Origin: Diploptera punctata
Taxonomy: Eukaryota > Arthropoda > Insecta > Blattodea > Blaberidae
DNA: 64,000 nucleotides
NCBI GenBank assembly: GCA_030220185.1
Contig: JASPKZ010003424.1
Location: forward strand, 248,001-312,000
Direction of reading: 5' to 3'
Part shown: positions 20,693-30,889 of the stretch, piece by piece
Numbering within the stretch: the first letter of the stretch is position 1
Layout of the letters: each line of letters starts with the position of its first letter
Translations under genes and position numbers: made by a program
Notes under the pieces: model-generated
Told to the model about the DNA's origin: nothing
Database searches by the model: none
What the model saw: the letters and a program-made list of their open reading frames with translations, nothing else

Positions 20693-21030
20693 AGGCATAG
20701 AAGGCTCTTGACCTACCAGCTGGCTCTGGCCTCACATGCAACATGTGTTAATAAAAGGGGTGGATGATATCCAGCCAGTAAATGGGTAACATGTGGTCAG
20801 CCAGTAAATGGGTAACATGTGGTCAGCATGTCAGGTCTCCCAGCTATTATAGCTTCTCTGGAACTGCTTCTTATTGTAGACTCATAATGCTAGGTAGGCA
20901 CCATTCCCATACTACCCAAAATTTCATGAGACATTTTTTCTCTCATGTGGATTCAAACGAGCACAGATCTCATAGTTCTGTACCAAGGCACGATGCCTTA
21001 AACTACTCGATTATGGTGCTGGACTGCTAA
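20693..21030 (-). mobile_element. SINE family B, decayed copy
   Basis: Family B order is retained (GTGGTCAGCATGTCAGGTCT, ACTACTCGATTATGG on the plus strand). Contains a local duplication of CAGCCAGTAAATGGGTAACA. Confidence 0.7.
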
Positions 21031-21206
21031 ATACAATTAGAGAAGGTATTGAAGATAGAGGGCAGATGTACATATTTAACTCAAACATAGGAGAGCAGAT
21101 ATTTTTGTAATAGTTAATCCGATTGGAAACTGCTTGAGAGGAAGGAGGAAAAAGAAAGTGGTTGTCTTCCAATAAGTTATTAGTGTTCAATTAATTAATT
21201 TTTTTC

Positions 21207-21549
21207 CGATTGAGGGTCTTTCCACTTTTCAGCGGTTGCCCTTTTACCAGCCGGCTGCTGGCCCTTCACATCCACATGTGTCAATCACAGAGGTAGATGA
21301 TCAACAGCCAGTGTAGGGGTGACATGTGGTTAGCATGTCGAGTCCCCCAGCCGTTATAGCTGGTTCCTCAACCTGGAGCCGCTACTTATTGTAGCTACCC
21401 AATTGCCTCACATGCTGGGTGGGCACCGGTCCCATACTGGCCGAAATACCATGAGAAAATTTCTTCCCCCATGGAGACTCGAACCAGCACAAGTCCCGTA
21501 GCTCTGCGCCAAGGCTTCCTACCTTAACCACTCGGCTACGGCGCGGGAC
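21207..21549 (-). mobile_element. SINE family B, full length
   Basis: Flanked by TTAATTTTTTTC at 21195-21206 and 21550-21561. Very close to the copy at 25841 (+), including GACTCGACATGCTAACCACA in that copy. Confidence 0.88.
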
Positions 21550-21896
21550 TTAATTTTTTTCACTTTCTATTTTATCCTTTAACTTCTCATTGCCTTCAAT
21601 CTTTTTCTTTAATGTAACTACTGCAACTGAGTATAAAAAATATATATAAGCAATCCTTGCAAAAAGAAATCAGTCCATATAACTTTATAACCACACCTCG
21701 TGAAACATTTAAGTTAAAATATAACAGTAAGGGCCTCAAACTTCTTGGGCGTGTGAATACGATTCAGGTGTGCTTATTGGTGCATGTTTTTTCAAAGATT
21801 TTTCAAATGAAAAAACAGTATCGGGGATTTAGGTAAATATTATTGGATCAGGTATCATTGCAAAAATTCACTCTAATCACAAAAATTATTTTAGCT

Positions 21897-22114
21897 TAAT
21901 AAATGAGTTGGAGAAAATGTTTTAACATCTCACCTCATAAAGTTGCATGTCTTCACAATACTGGTTTCAAAAGTAAGATGGAAGTAATACTATACTTTTG
22001 AAACCGGTATCATGAAGACACGCAACTTTGTGAGGTGAAATGTTAAAACATTTTCTCCAACTCATTTATTAATATAAATACCTCATAGTGTTTCCTCCCA
22101 CTGTAAATTTAATT
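21897..22114. mobile_element. Palindromic PLE unit P4
   Basis: Arms meet near 21985. Flanked by the perfect 14-bp repeat AAATTATTTTAGCT (21883-21896 and 22115-22128). Arms run from ACTTTTGAAACC outward to GTGAGGTGAAATG. The right arm continues to ACCTCATAGTGTTTCC and the left stops at CATTTATTA. The breakpoint lies inside the stem before GAAAC. Confidence 0.85.
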
Positions 22115-22128
22115 AAATTATTTTAGCT

Positions 22129-22598
22129 CTTTGATATATCTGTATGAGGGATTGTTAGGGGAAAAAAACAAACATTACTGTAAATGTAATTAGTGGCTTG
22201 AGGTATATATATAGTTCTTGGTGGAAAAAAAAAAGAAAAAATGAAAAATAGGGAAGAAATAAATTAGAAATTAACATAAAAATAACCTAAAAATCATTAT
22301 ATAAACAATATGGATCCAGTAAAGATAGTTGTGAATCACGGGAAAACAGAATGTATAATTTATTAGAATATTTGCAAAGACTAATGATATTTGTGCCTCT
22401 CTTGCTATCACTGTCTCCAATTCCACATGATGTGGTCAGTTGGTGTAATGCCTATCCAAACTATCTAAACAAGAAGACAAAATCTATAAAACTTAGGATA
22501 AATGTTGCAACGTAAGCTGAATATAGCTATCCTACCCAAATCCTAATCTAACTTACCTAAATGTATGTAAACATAAAGAAATGTAACTTGTCATAATT
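22129..22598. other. Unassigned AT-rich DNA
   Basis: Contains A-runs near 22230 and no recognised element. Confidence 0.35.
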
Positions 22599-22697
22599 TA
22601 AGATATTTATCCATATTTGGTTCGTCTTCTGGGCTTATAGGCCGTGGTCTGGTTGTCTTCTTACTCGACGTTTCGTCTACTGCTGCGGTAGACCTCA

Positions 22698-23429
22698 TCA
22701 GGAGATACTGCATGCTCTCTGTGAACTCCTCAACAGTCGGCTGCAGACTGGCTGGTGGTTGGAAACTGTCTCTCTATTTATAGCTAAACCCCAGGTGGTG
22801 GGGGGGTTTTCTGCACGGACCGAGTTTTTTGCTGTTGTGCCGATTGCAGAAGTCATAGGCTTCGTTGTCGTGTTATGCAGTGCTGGGATCCAAATTTTGT
22901 TTATCTTCATGGTTTCTTCTTTTTTGTTGAAGGAATTTTTATGTTTATATATTTCAATGGCTTCTCTGTATAGTCTGGTGTAGTAATGTGATGTTTGTGA
23001 TAATACCTGAGTATCTCCGAATCTTATAATATGTTGTTGGTTGTTCATCAAGTGTTCCGCTACGACCGATTTTTCATTTTGTTTTAGTCTGCAGTGTCTC
23101 ATGTGTTCTTGTAATCTTGTGTTGATCATTCGTTTTGTTGTACCGATATACACCTCTCCACAACTGCACGGGATACGATATATACCAGCATGACTTAAAG
23201 GATCTCTAGTGTCTTTGGCTGGGCGAAGTATATTGCTGATTTTTTGTGTTGGTTTGTAGGTTGTTGATATGTTGTATTTCTTTAATAGTCGTCCAATTTT
23301 CTCTGTTGTTGTTTTGATATAAGGTAGGTAAACCTTACCATTTGTCTCTTCCTTGTTTCCGTTTTCGGACCTATATTTCTTGGGATTTATGGCTCGACGA
23401 AAATCTGTTTTGCTGTATCCATTGGTTAG
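22698..23429 (-). pseudogene. Penelope-like GIY-YIG endonuclease, left copy
   Basis: An open minus-strand frame covers the C-terminal part of a PLE protein. GIYRIPCSCGEVYIGTTKR contains both GIY and YIG with the intervening Cys pair typical of PLEs. It is followed by INTRLQEHMRHCR with the conserved Arg and His. There is no RT domain: the copy is truncated at the palindrome centre. The frame stays open through the centre, which inflates the apparent length to 284 codons. The TGA stop overlaps the hammerhead-like CTGATGA. Confidence 0.85.
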
Positions 23430-23434
23430 AAAAG

Positions 23435-24199
23435 CTAACCAATGGATACAGCAAAACAGATTTTCTAACCAATGGATACAGCAAAACAGATATTCGTCGA
23501 GCCATAAATCCCAAGAAATATAGGTCCAAAAACGAAAACAAGGATGAGACAAATGGTAAGGTTTACCTACCTTATATCAAAACAACAACAGAGAAAATTG
23601 GACGACTATTAAAGAAATACAACATATCAACAACCTACAAACCAACACAAAAAATCAGCAATATACTTCACCCAGCCAAAGACACTAGAGATCCTTTAAG
23701 TCATGCCGGTATATATCGTGTCCCGTGCAGTTGTGGAGATTTGTACATCGGTACAACAAAAAGAATGATCAACACAAGATTACAAGAACACATGAGACAC
23801 TGCAGACTAAAACAAAATGAAAAATCGGCCGTAGCGGAACACTTGATGAACAACCAACAACATATTATAAGATTCGGAGATACTCAGGTATTATCACAAA
23901 CATCACATTACTACACCAGACTATACAGAGAAGCCATTGAATATATAAACATAAAAATTCCTTCAACAAAAAAGAAAGAAGAAACCATGAAGATAAACAA
24001 AATTTGGATCCCAGCACTGCATAACACGACAACGAAGCCTATGACTTCTGCAATCGGCACAACAGCAAAAAACTCGGTCCGTGCAGAAAACCCCCCCACC
24101 ACCCGGGGTTTAGCTATAAATAGAGACACAGTTTCCAACCACCAGCCAGTCTGCAGCCGACTGTTGAGGAGTTCACAGAGAGCACGCAGTATCTCCTGA
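23435..24199 (+). pseudogene. Penelope-like GIY-YIG endonuclease, right copy
   Basis: Mirror of the left copy with a few substitutions: GIYRVPCSCGDLYIGTTKR, then LQEHMRHCRLKQNEKSAVA. The catalytic-type residues are intact, but the N-terminal RT half is missing. The stop TGA at 24197-24199 is embedded in CTGATGA at 24196-24202. Confidence 0.85.
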
Positions 24200-24449
24200 T
24201 GAGGTCTACCGCAGCAGTAGACGAAACATCGAGTAAGAAGACAACCAGACCATGGCCTATAAGCCCGGAAAACGAACCAAATATGGATCAAGATGCCGGC
24301 CGTGAAAGCCTACAATTACATATAAGATATTTATCTTTACACACTTCTTGATTATAAGAAAATCAATCAGTGATGTGTTGTATGGTACTGCATCTTCACC
24401 ACATCTACACTCCTGTTTTGCAGTCATTTTAACGAGTAATTCTGATGGA

Positions 24450-24580
24450 TAAATTATATTTGAGGAGAAAAATTTTCGCCTAGACCGAGACTCGAACTCG
24501 GGACCTTTGGCTTTCCGGGCCAAATGCTCTACCAACTGAGCTACCGAGGCGAGTTGCGATCTAGATGCAAATTTTTCTCT
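24450..24580 (-). mobile_element. SINE family E copy
   Basis: Minus strand GCCTCGGTAGCTCAGTTGG with T-arm GAGTTCGAGTCTCGG, tail GAAAATTTTTCTCCTCAAAT. The head can be drawn as a cloverleaf, but it has an acceptor mismatch and position 33 is C, so a working tRNA is unlikely. Confidence 0.75.
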
Positions 24581-24619
24581 TATATACGTTTTTTTACTTG
24601 TCATAATAAAAAGAACACT

Positions 24620-24717
24620 AATTATCATAAGTAATGCCACGAGTGATTTCCAATGTATCTAGAGAATTTGGAAATCAAGAGTGGCATTTGTTAAGACTAT
24701 TTAACAAATAAAATTAA
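24620..24717. mobile_element. Small hairpin MITE, copy 1
   Basis: GTAATGCCACGAGTGATTTC and, inverted, GAAATCAAGAGTGGCATTTG form the arms. A longer copy lies at 44589-44727. No transposase. Confidence 0.6.
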
Positions 24718-24734
24718 TTTTTCTATTTCAGAAA

Positions 24735-24900
24735 GAAAAATTATGTTCGAACCGGGAGTCGAACCCCGGACCTCTGACTCTGTACGTCAGTGCGGTAACC
24801 GTTAAGCCATTTGAACTTCCAATAGGAACGTCAAATTTCTTTCTACTTATACAATTAATTCTCCTTTCATCCGAAGGTCGATAGCCGTCGCTACCGACAA
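24735..24900 (-). mobile_element. SINE family F, copy 1
   Basis: The minus strand reads AATGGCTTAACGGTTACCGC with T-arm GGGGTTCGACTCCCGG, a tRNA-like head. The body shared with 28078 begins AACTTCCAATAGGAACGTCA on the plus strand. Confidence 0.7.
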
Positions 24901-25183
24901 CTGTAAAAGGCAACAAAAATGGATTTCCCAACATCCAGGACTATTGCTGGACCACCCTAACTCTGGATATACAAATATGGAGTTTTGGTCCTCCTAGTTT
25001 GGTGTTATATATGGGACTGATATCCCCACACCATAAAAAATCATACTGATCAGAAACCTAAGCATACAGACACCCGGCCAGACCTACATCTAGGACACTT
25101 CTCACATTGTGTATGAAGAAATTTGCTGTCCCTTGTCTGATATTCCATTAGAAGAGAAGATGAAATATTGTAACATTTCTATT

Positions 25184-25434
25184 CATAAATTAATGAGTCA
25201 TTTTTTACATCTTGCATCATATTTTATGTTTCTTTTAAACATGGGAACTAGTTTTCAAGAGAAGGATCTCTCTCATTTTCAATAATGTCGGTTGAAAATG
25301 AGAGAGATCCTTCTCTTGAAAACTAGTTCCCGTGTTTAAAAGAAACATAAAATATGAGGTAAGATGTAAAAAAAAGACTCATTAATGTATAAATCAAGAA
25401 CCTCATAATGTTATTTCCCATATTTAACTTTGAC
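25184..25434. mobile_element. Palindromic PLE unit P5
   Basis: Arms of about 100 bp meet at 25287. Flanked by CATTTCTATT (25174-25183 and 25435-25444). The plus arm starts exactly at a degenerate hammerhead-like core, TTGAAAA (25292-25298), with a GAGAGA/TTCTCTT stem and GAAAAC. It runs to AATATGAGGTAAGATG and on to GAACCTCATAATG. The left arm is shorter. Confidence 0.85.
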
Positions 25435-25449
25435 CATTTCTATTGTCAT

Positions 25450-25600
25450 TTTAGTGTCAGTCCCGGTGAACTAGTGGTTACCATGCTCACCTCTTGTTCT
25501 GAGGTTCACAGGTTTTCAAACCCTGCTGGAGTCGATGGACTTCAAGACATAACAGTCTAAAGGGAAGTAAAACATTAGATTCTGTATCATAGATTTATGG
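25450..25600 (+). mobile_element. SINE family C, 5' part
   Basis: Head GTCAGTCCCGGTGAACTAGT with B-box GGTTTTCAAACCCTGC. The body is truncated against a LINE tail. Confidence 0.55.
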
Positions 25601-26830
25601 TACTTAAAAGATACATCATCATCATCATCCTGCCAGGTATTAGTCCTAGAAGAACTGTTACAGCCTGAGAAAGCAGTTTTCATGCCATCTTTTCATAGGT
25701 CGTCCAAGTGACCGTTTCCCATTTGGACAGTAGTTTATTATTGCCTTGGGGATCCTGGATCTAGCCATTCTTGAGACATGTTCCTTCCAGTTTAGCTGAG
25801 ATCTGGAGATGTAGTCCAGTATTGGTGACACATTAAGTAGCCGAGCGGTTAAGGTAGGAAGCCTTGGCACAGAGCTACGGGACTTGCGCTGGTTCGAGTC
25901 TCCATGGGGGAAGAAATTTTCTCATGGTATTTCGGCCAGTATGGGACTGGTGCCCACCCAGCATTGTGAGACAATTGGGTAGCTACAATAAGTAGCGGCT
26001 CCAGGTTGAGGAACCAGCTATAACGGCTGGGGGACTCGACATGCTAACCACATGTCACCCCTACACTGGCTGTTGATCATCTACCTCTGTGATTGACACA
26101 TGTGGATGTGAAGGGCCAGCAGCCGGCTGGTAAAAGGGCAACCGCTGAAAAGTGGAAAGACCCTCAATCGGAATCGGAAGGATTTCTACATTTTTCTTTC
26201 GATCCCATTTGGTGTAGCCAGCTGTTCGGCACACAAATTTCATCTCACAAGCTGTTAGTCTGCTTTCATCCCTCGTCCTTATAGTCCACGCTTCACTCCC
26301 ATAACATAGGACTGGTCGAGCCATTATTTGATAAAGACGAGTACGAGATGATTTTTGCACTAATGAAGGTTTTAAAACTCTATTAATGATTCCCATTGAT
26401 TTGTTGAATTTCATAATTTCTCTGATAAATCCAAATTTTCAACAAAAGAGAGTTTATATCCTAAATAAGTAAACTCATTAACTCTCTCTAAAATTTTGTT
26501 ATTTAAACAAATTCTACTTGGTATTGGGGATTTTCCACAAAAGGCCATTATTTTATTTTTATTGGCAGATATTTCCATTGAATATTTCTGGGCTATCAAA
26601 TTTAAATTATTTACTGACCATTGTAAATCATCTGCAAACATTATTATATCTAATTTTAAATTTCTATTGATAGTGTGATTTTGTTTCTCTAAAGTCTTTT
26701 ACAATGGCATTCATATATATGTTAAAAGTAGAGGGGAGAGGTCATAACCTTGTCTGACTCCTGAGTTTATTTCTTTCCACTGAGTTATTTTTTCTTTTAT
26801 TTTTATTGCAATGAGAGTTAACTTATAAAT
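25600..26830 (-). pseudogene. Non-LTR retrotransposon family C, RT and C-terminus
   Basis: On the minus strand the order is a VRQGYDLSPLLFNIYMNAIV-like RT segment (about 26700-26800), the catalytic block MFADDLQW (26620-26641) and ERVNEFTYLGYKL. Then come a frameshift near 26412, the C-terminal block GSEAWTIRTRDESRLTACEM and a basic tail SRMARSRIPKAIINYCPNGK. A family B SINE (25841-26165) splits it. Several frame breaks make it dead. Confidence 0.85.
25841..26165 (+). mobile_element. SINE family B, inserted in family C LINE
   Basis: TAGCCGAGCGGTTAAGGTAG head, B-box GGTTCGAGTCTCC, and the body as in 21207-21549. It lies in the opposite orientation to the LINE it interrupts. Confidence 0.88.
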
Positions 26831-26844
26831 GTTATATCAAGCCT

Positions 26845-26940
26845 CAAATAGCAAGTCTGTGAGCAAAATGATTCGGTCCCCTCGTGTCCAGATTTTAATT
26901 GCATTACTAATGAAGCAAGTTGTTAAATAAGATACTAGTC
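26845..26940 (+). mobile_element. SINE family G, 3' fragment
   Basis: The block CAAAATGATTCGGTCCCCTC followed by CCAGATTTTAATTGCATTAC matches the 3' part of family G (compare 63735-63800 and 54345). Confidence 0.5.
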
Positions 26941-26949
26941 ATCATCGTT

Positions 26950-27062
26950 GGCTTCACAGTCCTTCTGCTGACGTCTTCTTTTCAAAGTATTTTTTTATTG
27001 AGAATTTAAACATTAATTTTTAAGCAGTTAACGCTACTATTTTGATGTTATATTTTAAGTGC
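26950..27062 (+). repeat. Repeat shared with 28236-28335
   Basis: The stretch from GACGTCTTCTTTTC to TGATGTTATATTTTAAGTGC recurs at 28250-28325 with minor changes. There it directly follows a family F SINE. Confidence 0.65.
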
Positions 27063-27374
27063 AGAATGTGGTCTTTTAGAGAATATTAAATTGTACATTT
27101 TGTGGATTTATTCCATCTATAAGACAGTGTTGAGTTTTCTTAAATTTGGGTCAAGACTGCAGAAGCCCTACATATTGTTTCCTTTGACACGCAAGTCTGT
27201 CCTGCTGTTAAAAGAGCTCTTACTATTGATTCACTTAAGAGGTTTGCAACATTCCTGTTACCTGTGTTTATTATTGTTCATTTTTCTTTAAATATTCTTG
27301 GAACTAGTCCTGTTTTTGTCATTGCATTTGTACATACATGCCTGTGTGCCTGCACTTTTTGTACTTCAGCACTT

Positions 27375-27570
27375 AATTGGTCCTGGTGGACTACTGGTCT
27401 CTGTGTTTATCTTTGGTTTCAAGATTCAAACTCGGCTGCGGTCAATGGGTTTTTTAATTGCATAAAACTCCTGAGAGTGGGTTCCTTCACAAGCATGTAA
27501 AAAAATCTCAAATTTTAAAAAAAAGAGGCATTTGAGCAAAATTAATCAGTCCTCTCACATTCGGAATTCC
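27375..27570 (+). mobile_element. SINE family G, degraded
   Basis: GGTCCTGGTGGACTACTGGT with B-box-like AAGATTCAAACTCGG, then AGCAAAATTAATCAGTCCTC. Confidence 0.5.
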
Positions 27571-28077
27571 TACAATAATGAATTTAGTTATTAAAGAGTG
27601 TAATTAAATAAAATATACCAAATAGCACTTCTGCACTTAGAAGTTAGACAATATTGGGTACATTTTCAGTTTCTGCACTGCTTTGTCATACCATGTTACA
27701 ATATCTCTTCAGAAGTTAGGCATCAATAAAAAATTAAGAACCTAAAGTAGGTCACAGAAGTATAAAATTAAAAAAATAAACTCTAAAACATTTTTTAATG
27801 AAAATTAATTTTAAGTTTGTCATCACTAGAATTTGATCTAGGGACTTCACCATTAGAATTAAAAATGCTACTCTCTGAGCCAACTTATTTGGTGATCTTA
27901 GGTATTATTTTCCAATGTGTTACTCTCATACATTACATGGTTATTTACATTGCGGATTGAAAATTAAGTTTTGCAGATAAGTTGAGATGTTTAACAGCTG
28001 ATGCATTGCTGAGGCTGAAATTACAAAATATATTTGTAATTTTTTTTATTACTTGCAGCATATATAATTTTTATTTT

Positions 28078-28335
28078 AGAAAGAAAGATTACATTCAAAC
28101 CGGGAGTCGAACCCTGGACCTCTGTCTGTGTACGTCAGTGCAGTAACCGTTATGTCATTTGAACTTCCGATAGGAACATCAAATTTCTTTCTACTTATAC
28201 AATTAATTCTCCTTTCATTCTAAGGCTGATTGCCATCTGACGACTTCTTTTCGAAGTATTTTTTATTGAAAATTTGAACATTAATTTTTAAGCACTTAAA
28301 GCTACTATTTTGATGCAATATTTTAAATTAACATG
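28078..28335 (-). mobile_element. SINE family F, copy 2, with adjoining repeat
   Basis: Same tRNA-like head as 24735 (plus strand AACCGGGAGTCGAACCCTGG). It is preceded by ATTTTAGAAAGAAAGATTAC and followed by the 26950-type repeat. The two copies share about 130 bp. Confidence 0.7.
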
Positions 28336-28562
28336 TTCCAGAATTGGATATAGTTTTATTTGAGAGAGAAAAATTTAATTTAAAATATAACATCAAAATA
28401 TATAACTTTGTTTCATACTGTGTTGGATTTCATTATAATAAACACATATTAATATGTAGGTATTTATTTATTAAATAAAACTGTCAAAGTTTTATATGAT
28501 TTTCATAAATATTTATTTTAATAAACATTCATAACAGCATTCATCTGAAGAAGGTACAGTGT

Positions 28563-28681
28563 TGTTTATTTTTTATTATTTCACTCACCTCATACTTATG
28601 AAGTATGAGGTGAGTGAAATAATAAAAAATAAACAATATTAAAGAACCTCATAGTGTTATTTCCTATCTACATAACTTAAT
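28563..28681. mobile_element. Palindromic PLE unit P6
   Basis: A 119-bp unit, the smallest of the set. It is centred at 28601 on CATACTTATGAAGTATG and flanked by the perfect 12-bp repeat AAGGTACAGTGT (28551-28562 and 28682-28693). It consists of little more than the 3' motif, TATGAGGTGAGTG on both arms. Only the right arm reaches AACCTCATAGTG. It sits inside a larger inverted repeat (about 28465-28545 and 28697-28780). Confidence 0.85.
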
Positions 28682-28844
28682 AAGGTACAGTGTATTAAAA
28701 CAGCTGTTACAAATGTTTATTAAATTAAGTATTTATGAAAATCATATAAAACTTTGACAATTTTATTTAATAAAATAAACATCATGGATTTTCATCAAGT
28801 AAACACCAAATCAATCAATTAATTAATATGCTACGAGTTAAGTC

Positions 28845-29100
28845 TCATAGACTGTGATGGGCAGGACATGTTGCACGTATGGGGAATGAAAGACTTGCAT
28901 GGAAGCTTCTTGTAGGAAAGCCAGAGGGAAAACGCCCAGTTGGTAGACCAAGAATGAGGTGGGAGAATAACATTAACTATGATTTGAGGGAAGTAGATTA
29001 TAGAGGGAATGATTGGAAAGCACTAGCTCAGGACAGGGATGTATGGAGAGCTTATGTCTGTGCGGTCATGAACCTACGGGTTCGATAGTGCCAGTGAGTA
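28845..29100 (+). pseudogene. Family A LINE, 3'-end copy
   Basis: Encodes the last 75 or so codons of family A (GKPEGKRPVGRPRMRWENNI) up to MNLRVR and a stop, then GCCAGTGAGTAAGTAAG. 5'-truncated. Confidence 0.85.
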
Positions 29101-29210
29101 AGTAAGTTTGTACGTATGTACTGCTGAACAAACTAACCACATTGACTTACCGTCCTGTACCTGTTGTAATTGTATTATTCTACCTGTTGCAAGCCTGTAT
29201 CTTTTTGTAG

Positions 29211-29363
29211 GAAGTCTTAGATGAATATTTTGAACTATCTAAAGAAATATCAGGAAAACATAATGAAGCAGTTGGAGATTTAGTATCAATTAAATGGAAG
29301 GAAAGATCCTTAAAAGAGTGTCAGGAATTCTCTTCCTGGAAATCAGTGAATGATATAAATTAA
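29211..29363 (+). other. Open segment behind a splice-acceptor-like site, unrecognised
   Basis: TATCTTTTTGTAG ends at 29210 and is followed by 50 open codons to a TAA (29361-29363). The peptide is charged and not low-complexity (EVLDEYFELSKEISGKHNEA). It abuts a LINE copy starting near 29345. It could be a terminal exon, a gene fragment or a transposon relic. No family recognised. Confidence 0.3.
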
Positions 29364-30440
29364 AGTAATGAAAAGGTTACGTTTCCTACTGGAGTTCAGA
29401 ATTCCTAAAAAGTTAGACTTACAAGAATGTGTCTAAATGGCACAAAGAGTAGGGTGCGTGTAGGCAAACAGTTTTCGGATACTTTTGAAATCCACAATGG
29501 ATTGAAGCAAGGAGATGCACTATCTCCTCTGCTATTTAATTTTTTACTAGAGCATGCCAGCAAATCTTTAGAGGATGAAGAAAGCCTACAACTCAATGGT
29601 ATTAATAAGCTGTTAGTTTATGCAGATGATGTAGTTCTATTGGGTGATAGCAAAGAGATACTAAAGGCCAACACGCACACACTATTGAGTAACACTAAGA
29701 AATTGGGACTGGAACTTAATATCAATAAAACTAAATATATGGTCACACATAGAAATAGATTATATAACGAAAATAGAAAATAGACAGCTAATGACAAATG
29801 AGGGAAATTTTGAGGAAGTGGCTGAAATCAAATACCTAGGAATAATAATCACAAATAGAAATGAGATGCACAAAGAAATTAAACATAGGCTCAATTCTGA
29901 AATGCATGTTATTATGCATTACAGGGACTCCTGATGTCCCAACTCCTTCCGAAAAATGTTGAACTGAAAATATATAAAACTATTATTCTACCAGTTATAT
30001 TATATGGATGCAAAACATGAACTCTTACTTTAAGGAAGGAAAGGAGATTATGAGAATTTGAGAATAAAGTTCTTGGGAAAATTTTTAGACCACAGAGAGA
30101 TGAACAGACAGGTGAATGGAGAAGATATCACGATAGTGAACTACATGGTCTTTATAGGAAGCCAGATATAATAACAGTTAAGTCTTGTAGACTGCGATGG
30201 GCAGGACATGTTGCACGAATGGGGAATGAAAGACGGGCATAGAAGCTTCTTGTAGGAAAACCAGAGGGAAAACGCCCAGTGGGTGTACCAAGAATGAGGC
30301 AGGGAGAATAACATTAACTATGATTGGAGGGAAGTAGATTATACAGGGAATGATTGGAAAACATTAGCTCAGGATAGGGATGTACGGAGAGCTTATGTCT
30401 GCATTGCCATGAACCTATGGGTTTGATAGTGCCAATGAGT
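29345..30440 (+). pseudogene. Family A LINE, RT 3' half to tail
   Basis: Starts in the RT palm. A frame from 29427 encodes GLKQGDALSPLLFNFLLEHA and the catalytic block LLVYADDVVLL. Frame breaks follow, then the C-terminal RLRWAGH and GKPEGKRPVG parts (30190-30400) and the tail GATAGTGCCAATGAGTTAGT. 5'-truncated and dead. Confidence 0.85.
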
Positions 30441-30889
30441 TAGTTAGGGAAGGTTATGTTAGCATATATACATTGTGTTAAGATGCTTATGTTTTGTTAC
30501 AATCCGTGAAATTTGCATCTTCTTCAATACAGTAGAAATATTAAGGTTATGTTAATCTGACAGGTCCATAAAAATTTGAACATATATCGAGACCCAAAAT
30601 GTTTGCTGAAACCTTTAGCATTTATGTAAGATAACAAACTGTATTCTCAAATACTTGTAATCTTTTCTCCTCCCTTGAAGTAAGAGCCCATGTATCACAT
30701 ATTTATGTTGTAACTGAGAATAATATTAAGGTAGAATTTTTGAGAATAGTAGTTTTATATATTTTCAGTTTAACATTTTTTGAGAGAAGTTAGGATAACA
30801 AGAGCTTCTGTAATGGATAATAGCATGCATTTCCACAATTAAGCCTATGTTTAATTTCTTTCTGCACTTCATTCCCAACTTTTTAGAGA

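Larger units (their letters stand above)
22612..24322. mobile_element. Head-to-head dimer of Penelope-like element 3' halves
   Basis: Two nearly identical 5'-truncated PLE copies point away from each other about a centre at 23430. The whole 1,711 bp is flanked by one perfect 13-bp repeat, TAAGATATTTATC (22599-22611 and 24323-24335). So the dimer entered the site as a unit. The right copy extends about 33 nt further at its 3' end than the left. Next to the centre a 30-bp block beginning CTAACCAATGGATACAGC is tandemly repeated (23435 and 23465). Hammerhead-like cores lie at 22670-22701 (minus) and 24196-24227 (plus). Confidence 0.92.

Noticed and set aside
22698..24199. Two overlapping open frames of about 285 codons on opposite strands as a gene pair
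   Set aside because: They are mirror images of one another around a palindrome centre and encode the C-terminal part of a Penelope-like protein without its RT domain; the overlap is an effect of the inverted repeat.
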